DNA of 64,000 nt. Source: Rhizobiales bacterium 2SD. GTDB taxonomy: Bacteria > Pseudomonadota > Alphaproteobacteria > Rhizobiales > Beijerinckiaceae. Shown here one piece after another: positions 50,722-58,588 of the stretch. A program made the position numbers and the translations under genes. Numbering within the stretch: the first letter of the stretch is position 1; each line of letters opens with the position of its first letter. The notes under the pieces are model-generated. The model was given only the letters and a program-made list of their open reading frames with translations. It was not told where the DNA came from and made no database searches. Where the stretch lies: assembly GCA_005502805.1 (NCBI GenBank), contig SCMY01000012.1:149837-213836 (forward strand), given 5' to 3'.

Positions 50722-51276
50722 ATGCTTGAAAAAACAGATGGCGTTCGGCGCAGCCGCGGGTCCGAGCGCGAACTCGATGCGATGGACCGAAAGCTGTTAG
50801 GCGTTCTGGTCGAGGATGCGACGATCAGTTACGCCGATCTCGGCGAGCGCGTCGGCCTGTCACCGCCGGCGGCGCATGAGCGGGTCAAGCGGCTGCGGCG
50901 CTCCGGTGCGATCAAGCGGGTCGCGGCGCTGATCGAGCCCGAGGCGACTGGCAAGACGCTGCTCGCCTTCGTCCATGTCGACACCACCGGCTGGGGCAAG
51001 ACGACAACGCTCCTGGCGATCGAGGCGCATCCCGAGGTCGAGGAGATCCATTCGGTCGCAGGCGACACCTGCATGATGCTGAAAGTGCGGACCGAAAGCA
51101 CGCATGCGCTCGAAGGCCTGCTGGCGAAGATCTACGACGTGCCCGGTGTCACCGCGACGCGCAGCTATGTCGTGCTCTCGACCTATCTGGAGCGGCCGGT
51201 CCAGCCCGGCATCACGGGCGAATGGCCGGGGCGGGTGAAGGATCCCCGTCGGCCGGCTGGAGCCGGCGCGAGCTGA
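50722..51276 (+). CDS. Lrp/AsnC family transcriptional regulator
   Basis: A 184-residue regulator. The N-terminal helix-turn-helix has LDAMDRKLLGVLVEDATISY, LGERVGLSPPAAHERVKRLR and SGAIKRVAALIEPEATG. The C-terminal ligand-binding/oligomerisation domain follows (FVHVDTTGW; EIHSVAGDTCMMLKVRTES). The ATG at 50722 has GAGG nine bases upstream; an earlier ATG at 50683 overlaps the operator-like dyad. It diverges from an MFS permease, a common arrangement for amino-acid-responsive exporters. Confidence 0.83.
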   Translation: MLEKTDGVRRSRGSERELDAMDRKLLGVLVEDATISYADLGERVGLSPPAAHERVKRLRRSGAIKRVAALIEPEATGKTLLAFVHVDTTGWGKTTTLLAIEAHPEVEEIHSVAGDTCMMLKVRTESTHALEGLLAKIYDVPGVTATRSYVVLSTYLERPVQPGITGEWPGRVKDPRRPAGAGAS

Positions 51277-51279
51277 ATC

Positions 51280-52008
51280 TCAGCCGTACATGGCGGAGGT
51301 ACCCGCCGGTTTCGGCTCGAACGGCACCTTGAGGTGGTGCAGCCGTAGCGGCTGGTGCAGGACGTAGCCGCCCTTGTCGTGGTCCGACAGCGCTTCGAAG
51401 CGGGCGAGCAGCTTGCCGCGCGCCGCTTGCGCCCGCTCCTCGCGCGACGGATCGATCACGACGGCACGCTCCAGGAAGGCCTCGGCATCGGCAAAGGTTT
51501 CGATGCGGTCGTATTCGATCTGCCTGATCTCGCTGACGATACCGAGGCGCCTCGCCCTGACGATCGCATCCTGGGCGGCCTGCCGGACCTCGGTCTCGTC
51601 CTCGATCAGCCGCAGCGCATCGAAGAACGATCCTTCCGACAGGGATTCGACGACGATGACGCTGCCACCCTTGCCGACGACGCGGGCGGCCTCCTCCAGT
51701 GCCAACAGCATGTCGGGGATAGGGATATGGTGCAGGCTGTTGAGGAAGATCGCGGCGTGCATGCTGGTATCGCCGAAGGGCAGGAGCTGGGCGCAGCCCT
51801 GCTTCAGCACAGCCTTCGGCACGAGCATCTGCGCGACCCCGAGCATCGCCTCGTCCGGATCGAGCCCGGCGACGCTGGCGCCTCGCTCGGCCAGCGCCTG
51901 CAGCAGATTGCCCCGGCCGCAGCCGATATCGAGGATGCGCCGGCCCTGCAGGGGCGCAAGTAATCCTCCCAGGATATCGACGGTATCGCCTGCCGGCAGC
52001 ATGCCCAT
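51280..52008 (-). CDS. Class I SAM-dependent methyltransferase
   Basis: A 242-residue methyltransferase. RRILDIGCGRGNLLQALAER is motif I; GLDPDEAMLGVAQ, MHAAIFLNSLHHIPIPD and VVGKGGSVIVVESLSEG complete the fold. The C-terminal part (VDPSREERAQAARGKLLARF) is helical and without a named domain. It follows the aldehyde dehydrogenase gene by 106 bases on the same strand and is convergent with the Lrp gene. Acceptor unknown. Confidence 0.75.
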   Translation of the reverse strand: MGMLPAGDTVDILGGLLAPLQGRRILDIGCGRGNLLQALAERGASVAGLDPDEAMLGVAQMLVPKAVLKQGCAQLLPFGDTSMHAAIFLNSLHHIPIPDMLLALEEAARVVGKGGSVIVVESLSEGSFFDALRLIEDETEVRQAAQDAIVRARRLGIVSEIRQIEYDRIETFADAEAFLERAVVIDPSREERAQAARGKLLARFEALSDHDKGGYVLHQPLRLHHLKVPFEPKPAGTSAMYG

Positions 52009-52114
52009 GACAAATCAATGCTTGCGCCCGCTTCCGGGCGCAAGACCTGTCCTCGTGCGATCCCAAACTACTCCTTACGGATGACCAACCTGGCCGCGTT
52101 TGACTCGTTCCGCC

Positions 52115-53548
52115 TCACCCATGCTTGTGCACGATCGTCTTGGCGACCGCGAACTCCTCCAGCGCCATGAAGCCCTTCTCGCGGCCATGGCCGCTCTTGC
52201 CGGTGCCACCGAAGGGCAGCTCGATGCCGCCACCGGCGCCGTAGCCGTTGATGAAGACCTGCCCGGCGCGGACGCGCTTGGCGACGCGCTGCTGGCGTCC
52301 GCCATTATTGGTCCAGACGCCGGCGACGAGGCCGTAAGGGGTGGAGTTCGCGAGCTTCACCGCATCCTCCTCATCGTCGAAGGAGAAGGCCGCGAGGACG
52401 GGCCCGAAGACCTCCTCCTGCTCCAGCCGGTTGCCGCGCGGCACCTGGCCGAACAGGGTCGGCGTCACATAGAAGCCGCCATTGGGCACGCCCTGCGCGA
52501 TAGCACCTTCGGCCAGCACCGGGATACCCTGCTCGCGGGCCTGGTCGACGAAGCTCTGCACCCGGCCGCGCTGCTTGGCGTTGATCACCGGGCCGCAATC
52601 GAGGTCCATCTCGGGCGTGCCGGCGCGCAGCTTGGCGAACTGCTTGGCGACGGCGCCGACGAAGTCGTCATAGACATTCTTCTGGACCAGCACGCGACTG
52701 CCGGCCGAGCAGGTCTGCCCGGTGTTCTGGACGATCGCCTTGCAGACGATCGGCACGGCAGCGTCGAAATCGGCGTCGTCGAAGACGATCTGGGGCGATT
52801 TGCCGCCGAGCTCCAGCGTGCAGGTGATGAAGTTGTCGGCGCAGGCCTTCTGGATGATCTGGCCGACCTGGGGCGAGCCGGTGAAGGAGATGAAGCCGAC
52901 GCCGGGATTGCGGCAGAGCGCCTCGCCCGCCTCATGGCCGCGGCCGGTGACGATGTTGATCGCGCCATCGGGGAAGCCGACCTCGGTGGCAAGTTCCGCG
53001 AGGCGCAGAGCGGTCTGGCAGGCATCCTCGGCGGGTTTGAGCACCACGGCATTACCCATGGCGAGCGAGGCGGTCAGCGAGCGGCCGAACATCTGCGCCG
53101 GATAGTTCCAGGGCAGGATATGGCCGGTGACGCCATAGGGCTCGTGCACGACGCTGACGTTGTAACCGTTGAGGAACGGGATGATGTGGCCGTGCACCTT
53201 GTCGGCCGCGCCGCCATAGAACTCGAAATAGCGGGCGGTGGCGTCGATGTCGGCGCGCGCCTGCGCCATCGGCTTGCCGGTGTCCTGCGCCTCGATCCGC
53301 GCCAGCTCGTCGAAATGGTCCTGGACCTTGAGCGCCAGCTTCGAGATCAGCCGGCCGCGCTCGGCCGCGGTCAACTTGCCCCAGGCGCCCTCATAGGCGG
53401 CGCGGGCCGCCCGCACGGCGTCGTCGATGTCCTCGGCGCTGCCGCAGGCGATGCGGGTGAACTCCTCGCCGGTCGCCGGCGCGAGCACCGCCATGGTCTC
53501 GCCGGTGCGGCCGGCGACGTGCCGGCCGTTGATGAAGTGCTGGGTCAT
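52115..53548 (-). CDS. NAD(P)-dependent aldehyde dehydrogenase
   Basis: A 477-residue aldehyde dehydrogenase of the ALDH superfamily. The oxyanion Asn is in LPWNYPAQMF, the general base Glu in LELGGKSPQIV, and the nucleophile Cys in NTGQTCSAGSRV. EEVFGPVLAAF is the late conserved block. Betaine aldehyde and gamma-aminobutyraldehyde dehydrogenases are among the nearest-looking groups, but the substrate cannot be fixed. It begins 38 bases after the LivF-type ATPase gene, so it is probably the last enzyme of the importer operon. Confidence 0.87.
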   Translation of the reverse strand: MTQHFINGRHVAGRTGETMAVLAPATGEEFTRIACGSAEDIDDAVRAARAAYEGAWGKLTAAERGRLISKLALKVQDHFDELARIEAQDTGKPMAQARADIDATARYFEFYGGAADKVHGHIIPFLNGYNVSVVHEPYGVTGHILPWNYPAQMFGRSLTASLAMGNAVVLKPAEDACQTALRLAELATEVGFPDGAINIVTGRGHEAGEALCRNPGVGFISFTGSPQVGQIIQKACADNFITCTLELGGKSPQIVFDDADFDAAVPIVCKAIVQNTGQTCSAGSRVLVQKNVYDDFVGAVAKQFAKLRAGTPEMDLDCGPVINAKQRGRVQSFVDQAREQGIPVLAEGAIAQGVPNGGFYVTPTLFGQVPRGNRLEQEEVFGPVLAAFSFDDEEDAVKLANSTPYGLVAGVWTNNGGRQQRVAKRVRAGQVFINGYGAGGGIELPFGGTGKSGHGREKGFMALEEFAVAKTIVHKHG

Positions 53549-53586
53549 GATGGTCTCCGTCTACGGCGATGCCGTCTCGTATCGTC

Positions 53587-54282
53587 TCAATGCAGCCCGG
53601 CTGCGGCGAGCGAGCTTTCGGCCAATTGCGTTTCGCTGACCTCGCCGCGCTCGATCGCATAAGCCTTAGCCGCGAAGTTGCGCAGCAGACTGGGGTTGGA
53701 TTCGGTGATCAGCAAGGCGATGTCGGGATGGCTGTCGCGCAACGCGCGCAGGGCGGCGGCATAGCGATTGGCCAGGACCGGGGCGAGGCCCTGGAAGGGC
53801 TCATCGAGCAGGATGACGCGGCTGCCGACCATTAGCGCCCGAGCGAGCGCCGCCATCTTGCCCTGTCCGCCGGAGAGCCCCGCGGCAGGCCTCTGGCGCA
53901 GATCGGCAAGCTCGGGCAGCACCGCATAGATGCGCTCCAACCGTCTTGCGATCTCCGCCTCGCCGAGCTTCATCACCTCCGCCGGCAGGCGGATGTTCTC
54001 CTCGATGGTGAAGGTCGAGAACAGCCGGCGATCCTCCGGCGCATAGCCGATGCCGAGGCGCGGCCGCTCATGCGCCTTCACCGTATCGAGCGGCTTGCCG
54101 TCGAAGCTGATCGCGCCGCCGGTCACCGTCATGAAGCCCATGATGGCGCGCAGCAGGCTGGTCTTGCCGGCGCCGTTGCGGCCGATCAGCGCGACGGTCG
54201 CGCCCTCCTCCAGCGACAGCGTGGCCCGGCGCAGCACCTGCACCCCTTCGATCTCGGCGGAGAGTTCCCTGATCTCCAGCAT
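53587..54282 (-). CDS. HAAT ABC transporter ATPase, LivF type, altered switch region
   Basis: A 231-residue nucleotide-binding subunit. Walker A GRNGAGKTSLLRAIM, Q-loop YAPEDRRLFSTFTIEEN, signature LSGGQGKMAALARAL and Walker B VILLDEPFQGLAPV are intact. In the switch region the LivF consensus VEQN reads TESN (LLITESNPSLL), so the His/Gln position is Ser. It pairs with a LivG-type protein whose signature is also unusual. One base separates its start from the LivG-type stop. Confidence 0.85.
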   Translation of the reverse strand: MLEIRELSAEIEGVQVLRRATLSLEEGATVALIGRNGAGKTSLLRAIMGFMTVTGGAISFDGKPLDTVKAHERPRLGIGYAPEDRRLFSTFTIEENIRLPAEVMKLGEAEIARRLERIYAVLPELADLRQRPAAGLSGGQGKMAALARALMVGSRVILLDEPFQGLAPVLANRYAAALRALRDSHPDIALLITESNPSLLRNFAAKAYAIERGEVSETQLAESSLAAAGLH

Positions 54283-54283
54283 C

Positions 54284-55033
54284 TCAGACCCCCACCCCGA
54301 TCACGGTCTCGCGCACCTCCGGATGGCTGAGGATCTCCTCCGGCGTGCCCTGATGGGCGATACGCCCGCCGGTCCAGACTGCGACACGGTTGGCGTAGCG
54401 GGCGACCACGTCCATATCGTGCTCGACGAAGACCGCCGTGGTGGCGCGGGCGTCGAGCACGCGGGTCAGCGTATCCATCACCTGGAACTTCTCGGTCGAG
54501 GACACCCCGCTGGTCGGCTCGTCCATGAAAATCAGCTTTGGTTCGAGCGCGAGCGCGACTGCGATGTCGATCAGCTTGCGCATGCCCTCCGGCAATTCGC
54601 GGACGATGCGGTTGCCGGTCTCCTTCAGCCCGACCATCTCCAGCAGCGCCCACATCTCCTCCGCCTTTGGATGGCGCTGCACGGCGAGGAAAGGCGACCA
54701 GGAGCCCTCGCGCGCCGAGAGCGCCAGCAACAGGTTCTCGATCACGGTGTTGTCGAGGAAGAGCTGCGGGATCTGGAAGGAGCGGCCGATGCCGAGGCGG
54801 GTGATCGCCTGCGGCGAGAGGCGCGTCACATCCTGCCCATTGAAGACGACGCGGCCAGATTGCGGCTTGAGATAGCCGGTGCAGAGATTGATGAAGGTGG
54901 TCTTGCCGGCGCCGTTCGGGCCGATGATGGCGATGCGCTCGTTCGCCGCGACCTTGAGCGAGGCGCCGTTCGCCGCCTGCACGCCGCCGAAGCGCAGGTG
55001 CAGGTCGTCGGCCTCGAGGATGACGCCGCTCAT
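54284..55033 (-). CDS. HAAT ABC transporter ATPase, LivG type, altered signature
   Basis: A 249-residue nucleotide-binding subunit with Walker A GPNGAGKTTFINLC, Q-loop RSFQIPQLFLDNTV, Walker B LIFMDEPTSGV and switch histidine VEHDMDVV. The ABC signature, normally L-S-x-G-Q, reads ELPEGMRKLIDIAVAL. The Ser is replaced by Pro-Glu and the Gln by Met. The start at 55031-55033 overlaps the LivM-type stop (ATGA). An upstream extension to 55276 is a shadow of the permease gene. Confidence 0.85.
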   Translation of the reverse strand: MSGVILEADDLHLRFGGVQAANGASLKVAANERIAIIGPNGAGKTTFINLCTGYLKPQSGRVVFNGQDVTRLSPQAITRLGIGRSFQIPQLFLDNTVIENLLLALSAREGSWSPFLAVQRHPKAEEMWALLEMVGLKETGNRIVRELPEGMRKLIDIAVALALEPKLIFMDEPTSGVSSTEKFQVMDTLTRVLDARATTAVFVEHDMDVVARYANRVAVWTGGRIAHQGTPEEILSHPEVRETVIGVGV

Positions 55034-55986
55034 CGCCCGCCCTCCTCGCGCTGCGGCTTGCCGCCCTTGCCCGCGACGATGCCGTAGAGGCCCGCCGGCG
55101 CGAAGAAGATGATGATCAGCAGCATGACGCCGAGCACGGCATGCCAGGTCTCGGGCGCGTAGACCGCGGCATAGCCGCGGATGATCTGGAACATCAGCGC
55201 GCCGAGGAAGGGTCCGGCGACGCCGCCGATGCCGCCCAGGATCGCGATGAAGACGAATTCGCCCGAGCGCACCCAATAGGCCAGCTCCGGCGTGACGTGG
55301 CCGGAGACGAGCGCGATGATCGCGCCGCCCAAGCCCGCCAGCAGGCCGGAGAGCAGATAGGCGCCGTAGAGCACCTTGCGCGGGGAAACGCCGAGATATT
55401 CGAGCCGCGTCTCGTTCGACTTGATCGCCTCCAGCGCCTTGCCGCCGGGCGAGAGCAGATAGCGCGCGACGAAGAGCGCGGCGAGGATGCAGAGCACCAG
55501 CGTGACGTAGAAAGTCGCGAGCTCGAACTGCTCGCGGCCGAACTCAATGCCGGCGAAGGTCGGACGGGGCACGCGCTTGCCGTCGGCGCCGCCGGTGATC
55601 GGGAAGAGCTTCTCCAGCAGCGAAAAGAACACCATGGAAATGGCGAGGTTGAGCATGCCGAAGAAGATCGCGCGGTAGCGCACGACGAAGAGGCCGACGA
55701 TCGCCGCAAGCAGGCCCGATGCCGCCATGCCGACGGGGATCAGGACCAGCGCTTCATGGCCGACCTTCGCCGCCGCCAGGAAGGCGACCGCATAGGCGCT
55801 GAACGAGAAGAACAGGCCGTGGCCGAAGGAGACCTGGCCGGCGCGGAGCAGCACCATGATGCCGAGCGCCGCCAGCCCCTCGCAGAGGGCGACGGTCAGG
55901 ATCACCGTCGACCAGGGCGAGAACAGCGGGAAGACCGCGAGCGCCGCGATCAGCGCGAGGCCGAAGACGAGCTGGCGCGCCATCAC
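55030..55986 (-). CDS. HAAT ABC transporter permease, LivM type
   Basis: A 318-residue inner-membrane permease with about nine helices. GLAALGIMVLLRAGQVSFGH and GLFFSFSAYAVAFLAA form the first conserved block. GGKALEAIKSNETRLEYLGV is the coupling loop, and FIAILGGIGGVAGPFLGALM comes near the end. Start and stop both overlap neighbours by ATGA, so the four membrane and ATPase genes are translated as a block. Confidence 0.87.
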   Translation of the reverse strand: MMARQLVFGLALIAALAVFPLFSPWSTVILTVALCEGLAALGIMVLLRAGQVSFGHGLFFSFSAYAVAFLAAAKVGHEALVLIPVGMAASGLLAAIVGLFVVRYRAIFFGMLNLAISMVFFSLLEKLFPITGGADGKRVPRPTFAGIEFGREQFELATFYVTLVLCILAALFVARYLLSPGGKALEAIKSNETRLEYLGVSPRKVLYGAYLLSGLLAGLGGAIIALVSGHVTPELAYWVRSGEFVFIAILGGIGGVAGPFLGALMFQIIRGYAAVYAPETWHAVLGVMLLIIIFFAPAGLYGIVAGKGGKPQREEGGR

Positions 55987-56888
55987 ACTTTCCTCGTCTG
56001 CACGGTCGAGAACAGGCCCTGCGGACGGACCAGCAGCACGAGCATCATGATGAGATAGGGGATCAGCACGTCGAATTCCGGGGCGAAATAGACCGCGGCC
56101 GAGCGGCCGAGCCCGATCAAGAGCGCCGCCACCGCCGCGCCCTCGATCCGCCCAAGGCCGGCGGTCGCGGCGACCGCAAAGGAGAGGACGAGCGTGCCGG
56201 CGCCGATGCCGGGGGTCAGCGAGGTCGTCGCCGAGGCGAGCGCGCCGCCGAGCGCCGCCAGGAAGGCGCCGATGATGAAGGTGATCAGGTAGACCCGCGT
56301 CGCGTCGATGCCCATCGCGGTCGCGGCCTCGCGATCCTGCGTCACCGCGACGATGGCGCGGCCGAAGCTGGTGCGGCGCAGGAAGAAGCGCAGGCCAAGC
56401 AGGACCGCAGCTGCGACCAGCGGCATCAGGATGAGCTGGTAGGTCGTGTAGAAGATGCCGAAGACCTCGACCGTGCCGAGCCAGTTCATCGGCGCATTGG
56501 CGAAATAGGGCTGGACACCGAAGACGACCTTCTGCGCGTCCTCCAGGATCATGAAGACGGCGAAGGTGACGATCAGCTGCAGCACCTCCTCCTTACCGTA
56601 GACCCGGCGGAGCAGGGCGATCTCGACGAGACCGCCGACGAGGATGCCGACCAAAGCGGCGGCGAGCAGCAGCGCCGGAAAGGCGAGCCAGGTCGGCAGT
56701 CCGGCGGCACCGAGCGCGAGCACGGCCGCCGCAGCGACATAGGCGCCGATCGCATAGAACGAGCCATGGGCGACGTTGACGATGCCGAGCACGCCAAAAA
56801 TCAGCGACAGCCCGACCGCGACCAGGAAGATCAGCGAGCCATAGGCCAGGCCGTCGAGCGCGGCAAGGAGAAGCATTTCAGGAGGCAT
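55983..56888 (-). CDS. HAAT ABC transporter permease, LivH type
   Basis: A 301-residue inner-membrane permease with about eight helices. ALDGLAYGSLIFLVAVGLSL, LGIVNVAHGSFYAIGAYVAA, FGRAIVAVTQDREAATAMGI and LVLSFAVAATAGLGRIEGAA are the LivH blocks. It follows the binding-protein gene after a 179-base gap that holds repeat copy 3. ATGA overlap with the LivM-type gene. Confidence 0.87.
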   Translation of the reverse strand: MPPEMLLLAALDGLAYGSLIFLVAVGLSLIFGVLGIVNVAHGSFYAIGAYVAAAAVLALGAAGLPTWLAFPALLLAAALVGILVGGLVEIALLRRVYGKEEVLQLIVTFAVFMILEDAQKVVFGVQPYFANAPMNWLGTVEVFGIFYTTYQLILMPLVAAAVLLGLRFFLRRTSFGRAIVAVTQDREAATAMGIDATRVYLITFIIGAFLAALGGALASATTSLTPGIGAGTLVLSFAVAATAGLGRIEGAAVAALLIGLGRSAAVYFAPEFDVLIPYLIMMLVLLVRPQGLFSTVQTRKV

Positions 56889-56944
56889 ACGACCCGTTCT
56901 TCAGATTCTGATTCAAGTGCTTGAGAGTCTGTTTCAATCCGCTC

Positions 56945-57050
56945 CGTCATTCCGGCCGCAGCGAAGCGGAGCGCCGGAATCCATCATAGGGTTCAGTGCT
57001 CTACGATGGATTCCGGATCTGCGCCGCTCCGCGACTTGTCCGGAATGACG
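56945..57050. repeat. Dispersed double-hairpin repeat, copy 3
   Basis: Two hairpins, ATTCCGGC/GCCGGAAT (56949-56956/56973-56980) and ATTCCGGA/TCCGGAAT (57010-57017/57039-57046), are joined by a third pairing of TCCATC with GATGGA. CGTCAT opens and ATGACG closes it. It is a variant of the other copies (TTCCGG in place of TTCTCGG). It lies between the binding-protein gene and its first permease, as copy 1 does. Confidence 0.7.
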
Positions 57051-57067
57051 GCTGCGGGAGGCGAGCC

Positions 57068-58363
57068 TCACTTCGCGTAGTCGAAGCTCTCGATCGACTT
57101 GTCGGTGACGAGGTCGGGCTTCACCTTGGCGAACCAGTCGAGCGACTTCTCGCCGAGCGGCGTGGTCACCAGCTTGCCGGGATAGAGCGCCATCTTGTCG
57201 TAGACCGCGAAGGGATAGTCCGGCACGCGCTTGGTCGTGCCGAGGAGCTGATCCTCCAACCCCTGATGGTCTTGGCGGATGGTGATCGTACCGGTCAGCG
57301 ACTTGAACTCCAGCCCCTCGAAGGCGGCGATGACCGCTTCCTTGCTCGGCCATTTGCCGCCGGCGCCCGCCTTCTCATAGGCCTTCACCAGTCCGGTCAG
57401 GGCCTGCTGCATGTGGAAGGTCGGGTAGATCGGATAGACGCCGGTCTTGTCCCTGTACTTCTTCACGAAGGCCTGCATTTCCGGCGTGTCCTTGTGCTTG
57501 GGATGCCGCCAGTAATGGTCGCCGCGCGAGCCGATGATCACGCCCTCCGGCAGGACATTGCCGAGCCGCTCCAGCGAGCTTTCCGCCAGAGGCAGCACGA
57601 AGGTCGACTGCTTCAACAGGCCGCGCGCCGCCGCCTGCTGGACGAAGGTGTCGAGATCGCCGCCCCAGGAGGTCGAGATCACGACATCGGGCCGCAGCGC
57701 CGAGAGGCGAGTGATCTCAGTGGAGAAATCGGGCGCACCGAATTTCGGGAAGAGCTCGGCAACGACCTTCACATCGGGCTTCAGCGCCTTGAGGCCGGCC
57801 TGCAGCAGCGCCCAGGATTCACGGCCCCAGGCATAGTCCTGGTTGACCACGGCGACCGATTTGAAGTCGGGCTTCACCTTCATCAGGTAGAGCAGCGTCG
57901 CCATCATCTCGGCGCCGGCATGGGCCTGGGTGCGGACGGAGTATTTCCACTTGCCGTCCTCGAAGATGGTCTGCGTGCCGCAATCCCACATCACGTTGAC
58001 GACCTTGAGGTCCTCGGCGACGGGAGCGAGCGCGTTGCAGGAGCCGGACGAGATCGCGCCCAGCATCACCTGCGCGCCCTGCTCCTGCACGACGCGGCGA
58101 TATTCGGAGAGGAGCTGGTTGGTGCCGGCGCCCTCGTCGACATAGACCGGCTTCAGCGGCACGCCGAGCACGCCGCCCTTGGCGTTGATCTCCTCGATCA
58201 AAAGGTCGGCGGCGTTGCGGCCGGGCACGCCGAAAACCGAGGCCGGCCCCGACAGGAAGGTGGCGATGCCGACCACCAGCTCCTTCGGCTTGTCCTGCGC
58301 CAGCACTGAGCCTGCGAGCAGCGTACTAGCCAGCGCGGCCAGCGCCAGTTTCATCGTCTTCAT
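57068..58363 (-). CDS. HAAT-type ABC transporter substrate-binding protein
   Basis: A 431-residue periplasmic binding protein. The signal peptide MKTMKLALAALASTLLAGSV ends near VLAQ. ELVVGIATFLSGPASVFGVP, IEEINAKGGVLGVPLKPVYV and GAQVMLGAISSGSCNALAPV are Peripla_BP_6 features. At about 430 residues it belongs to the long form often tied to aromatic or organic acids rather than leucine. I chose the ATG at 58361-58363 because GGAGG is six bases ahead. It heads the importer operon. Confidence 0.86.
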   Translation of the reverse strand: MKTMKLALAALASTLLAGSVLAQDKPKELVVGIATFLSGPASVFGVPGRNAADLLIEEINAKGGVLGVPLKPVYVDEGAGTNQLLSEYRRVVQEQGAQVMLGAISSGSCNALAPVAEDLKVVNVMWDCGTQTIFEDGKWKYSVRTQAHAGAEMMATLLYLMKVKPDFKSVAVVNQDYAWGRESWALLQAGLKALKPDVKVVAELFPKFGAPDFSTEITRLSALRPDVVISTSWGGDLDTFVQQAAARGLLKQSTFVLPLAESSLERLGNVLPEGVIIGSRGDHYWRHPKHKDTPEMQAFVKKYRDKTGVYPIYPTFHMQQALTGLVKAYEKAGAGGKWPSKEAVIAAFEGLEFKSLTGTITIRQDHQGLEDQLLGTTKRVPDYPFAVYDKMALYPGKLVTTPLGEKSLDWFAKVKPDLVTDKSIESFDYAK

Positions 58364-58468
58364 GAGCATCCTCCCTGAATCTCGCATGACATCGGGCGCT
58401 CTTCAGTGGCGCCTCGTCCGACGAAAAGGGGCGCATAGAGCCAGCAGTCGGACAAGAAGGATAAAGCG

Positions 58469-58585
58469 ATGAAGGCCATAGGGTTTTTCTATGGAGCCGG
58501 GCGCTATGGCCGCCATCGCGAAACGCTATTTGACTTCATCGAGCCGACGACGATCTCTCGCGCGGAACGGAAGGCGCGCGACTGA
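58469..58585 (+). CDS. Possible 38-codon upstream ORF before the CoA-transferase gene
   Basis: An ATG at 58469 with AAGGA upstream opens a 38-codon frame (MKAIGFFYGAGRYGRHRE, then DFIEPTTISRAERKARD) ending at TGA 58583-58585, three bases before the CoA-transferase ATG. Such spacing allows translational coupling. Third-position G+C looks lower than in neighbouring genes. It overlaps the CCATAG/CTATGG dyad. It may be a leader peptide or chance. Confidence 0.3.
   Translation: MKAIGFFYGAGRYGRHRETLFDFIEPTTISRAERKARD
58476..58494. promoter_or_regulatory. 19-base palindrome in the divergent importer/CoA-transferase region
   Basis: CCATAG (58476-58481) and CTATGG (58489-58494) flank a T-rich centre GGTTTTT. 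The 225-base region divides the importer operon from the CoA-transferase operon, so one regulator bound here could coordinate both. No regulator gene is adjacent. Confidence 0.45.
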
Positions 58586-58588
58586 CTG

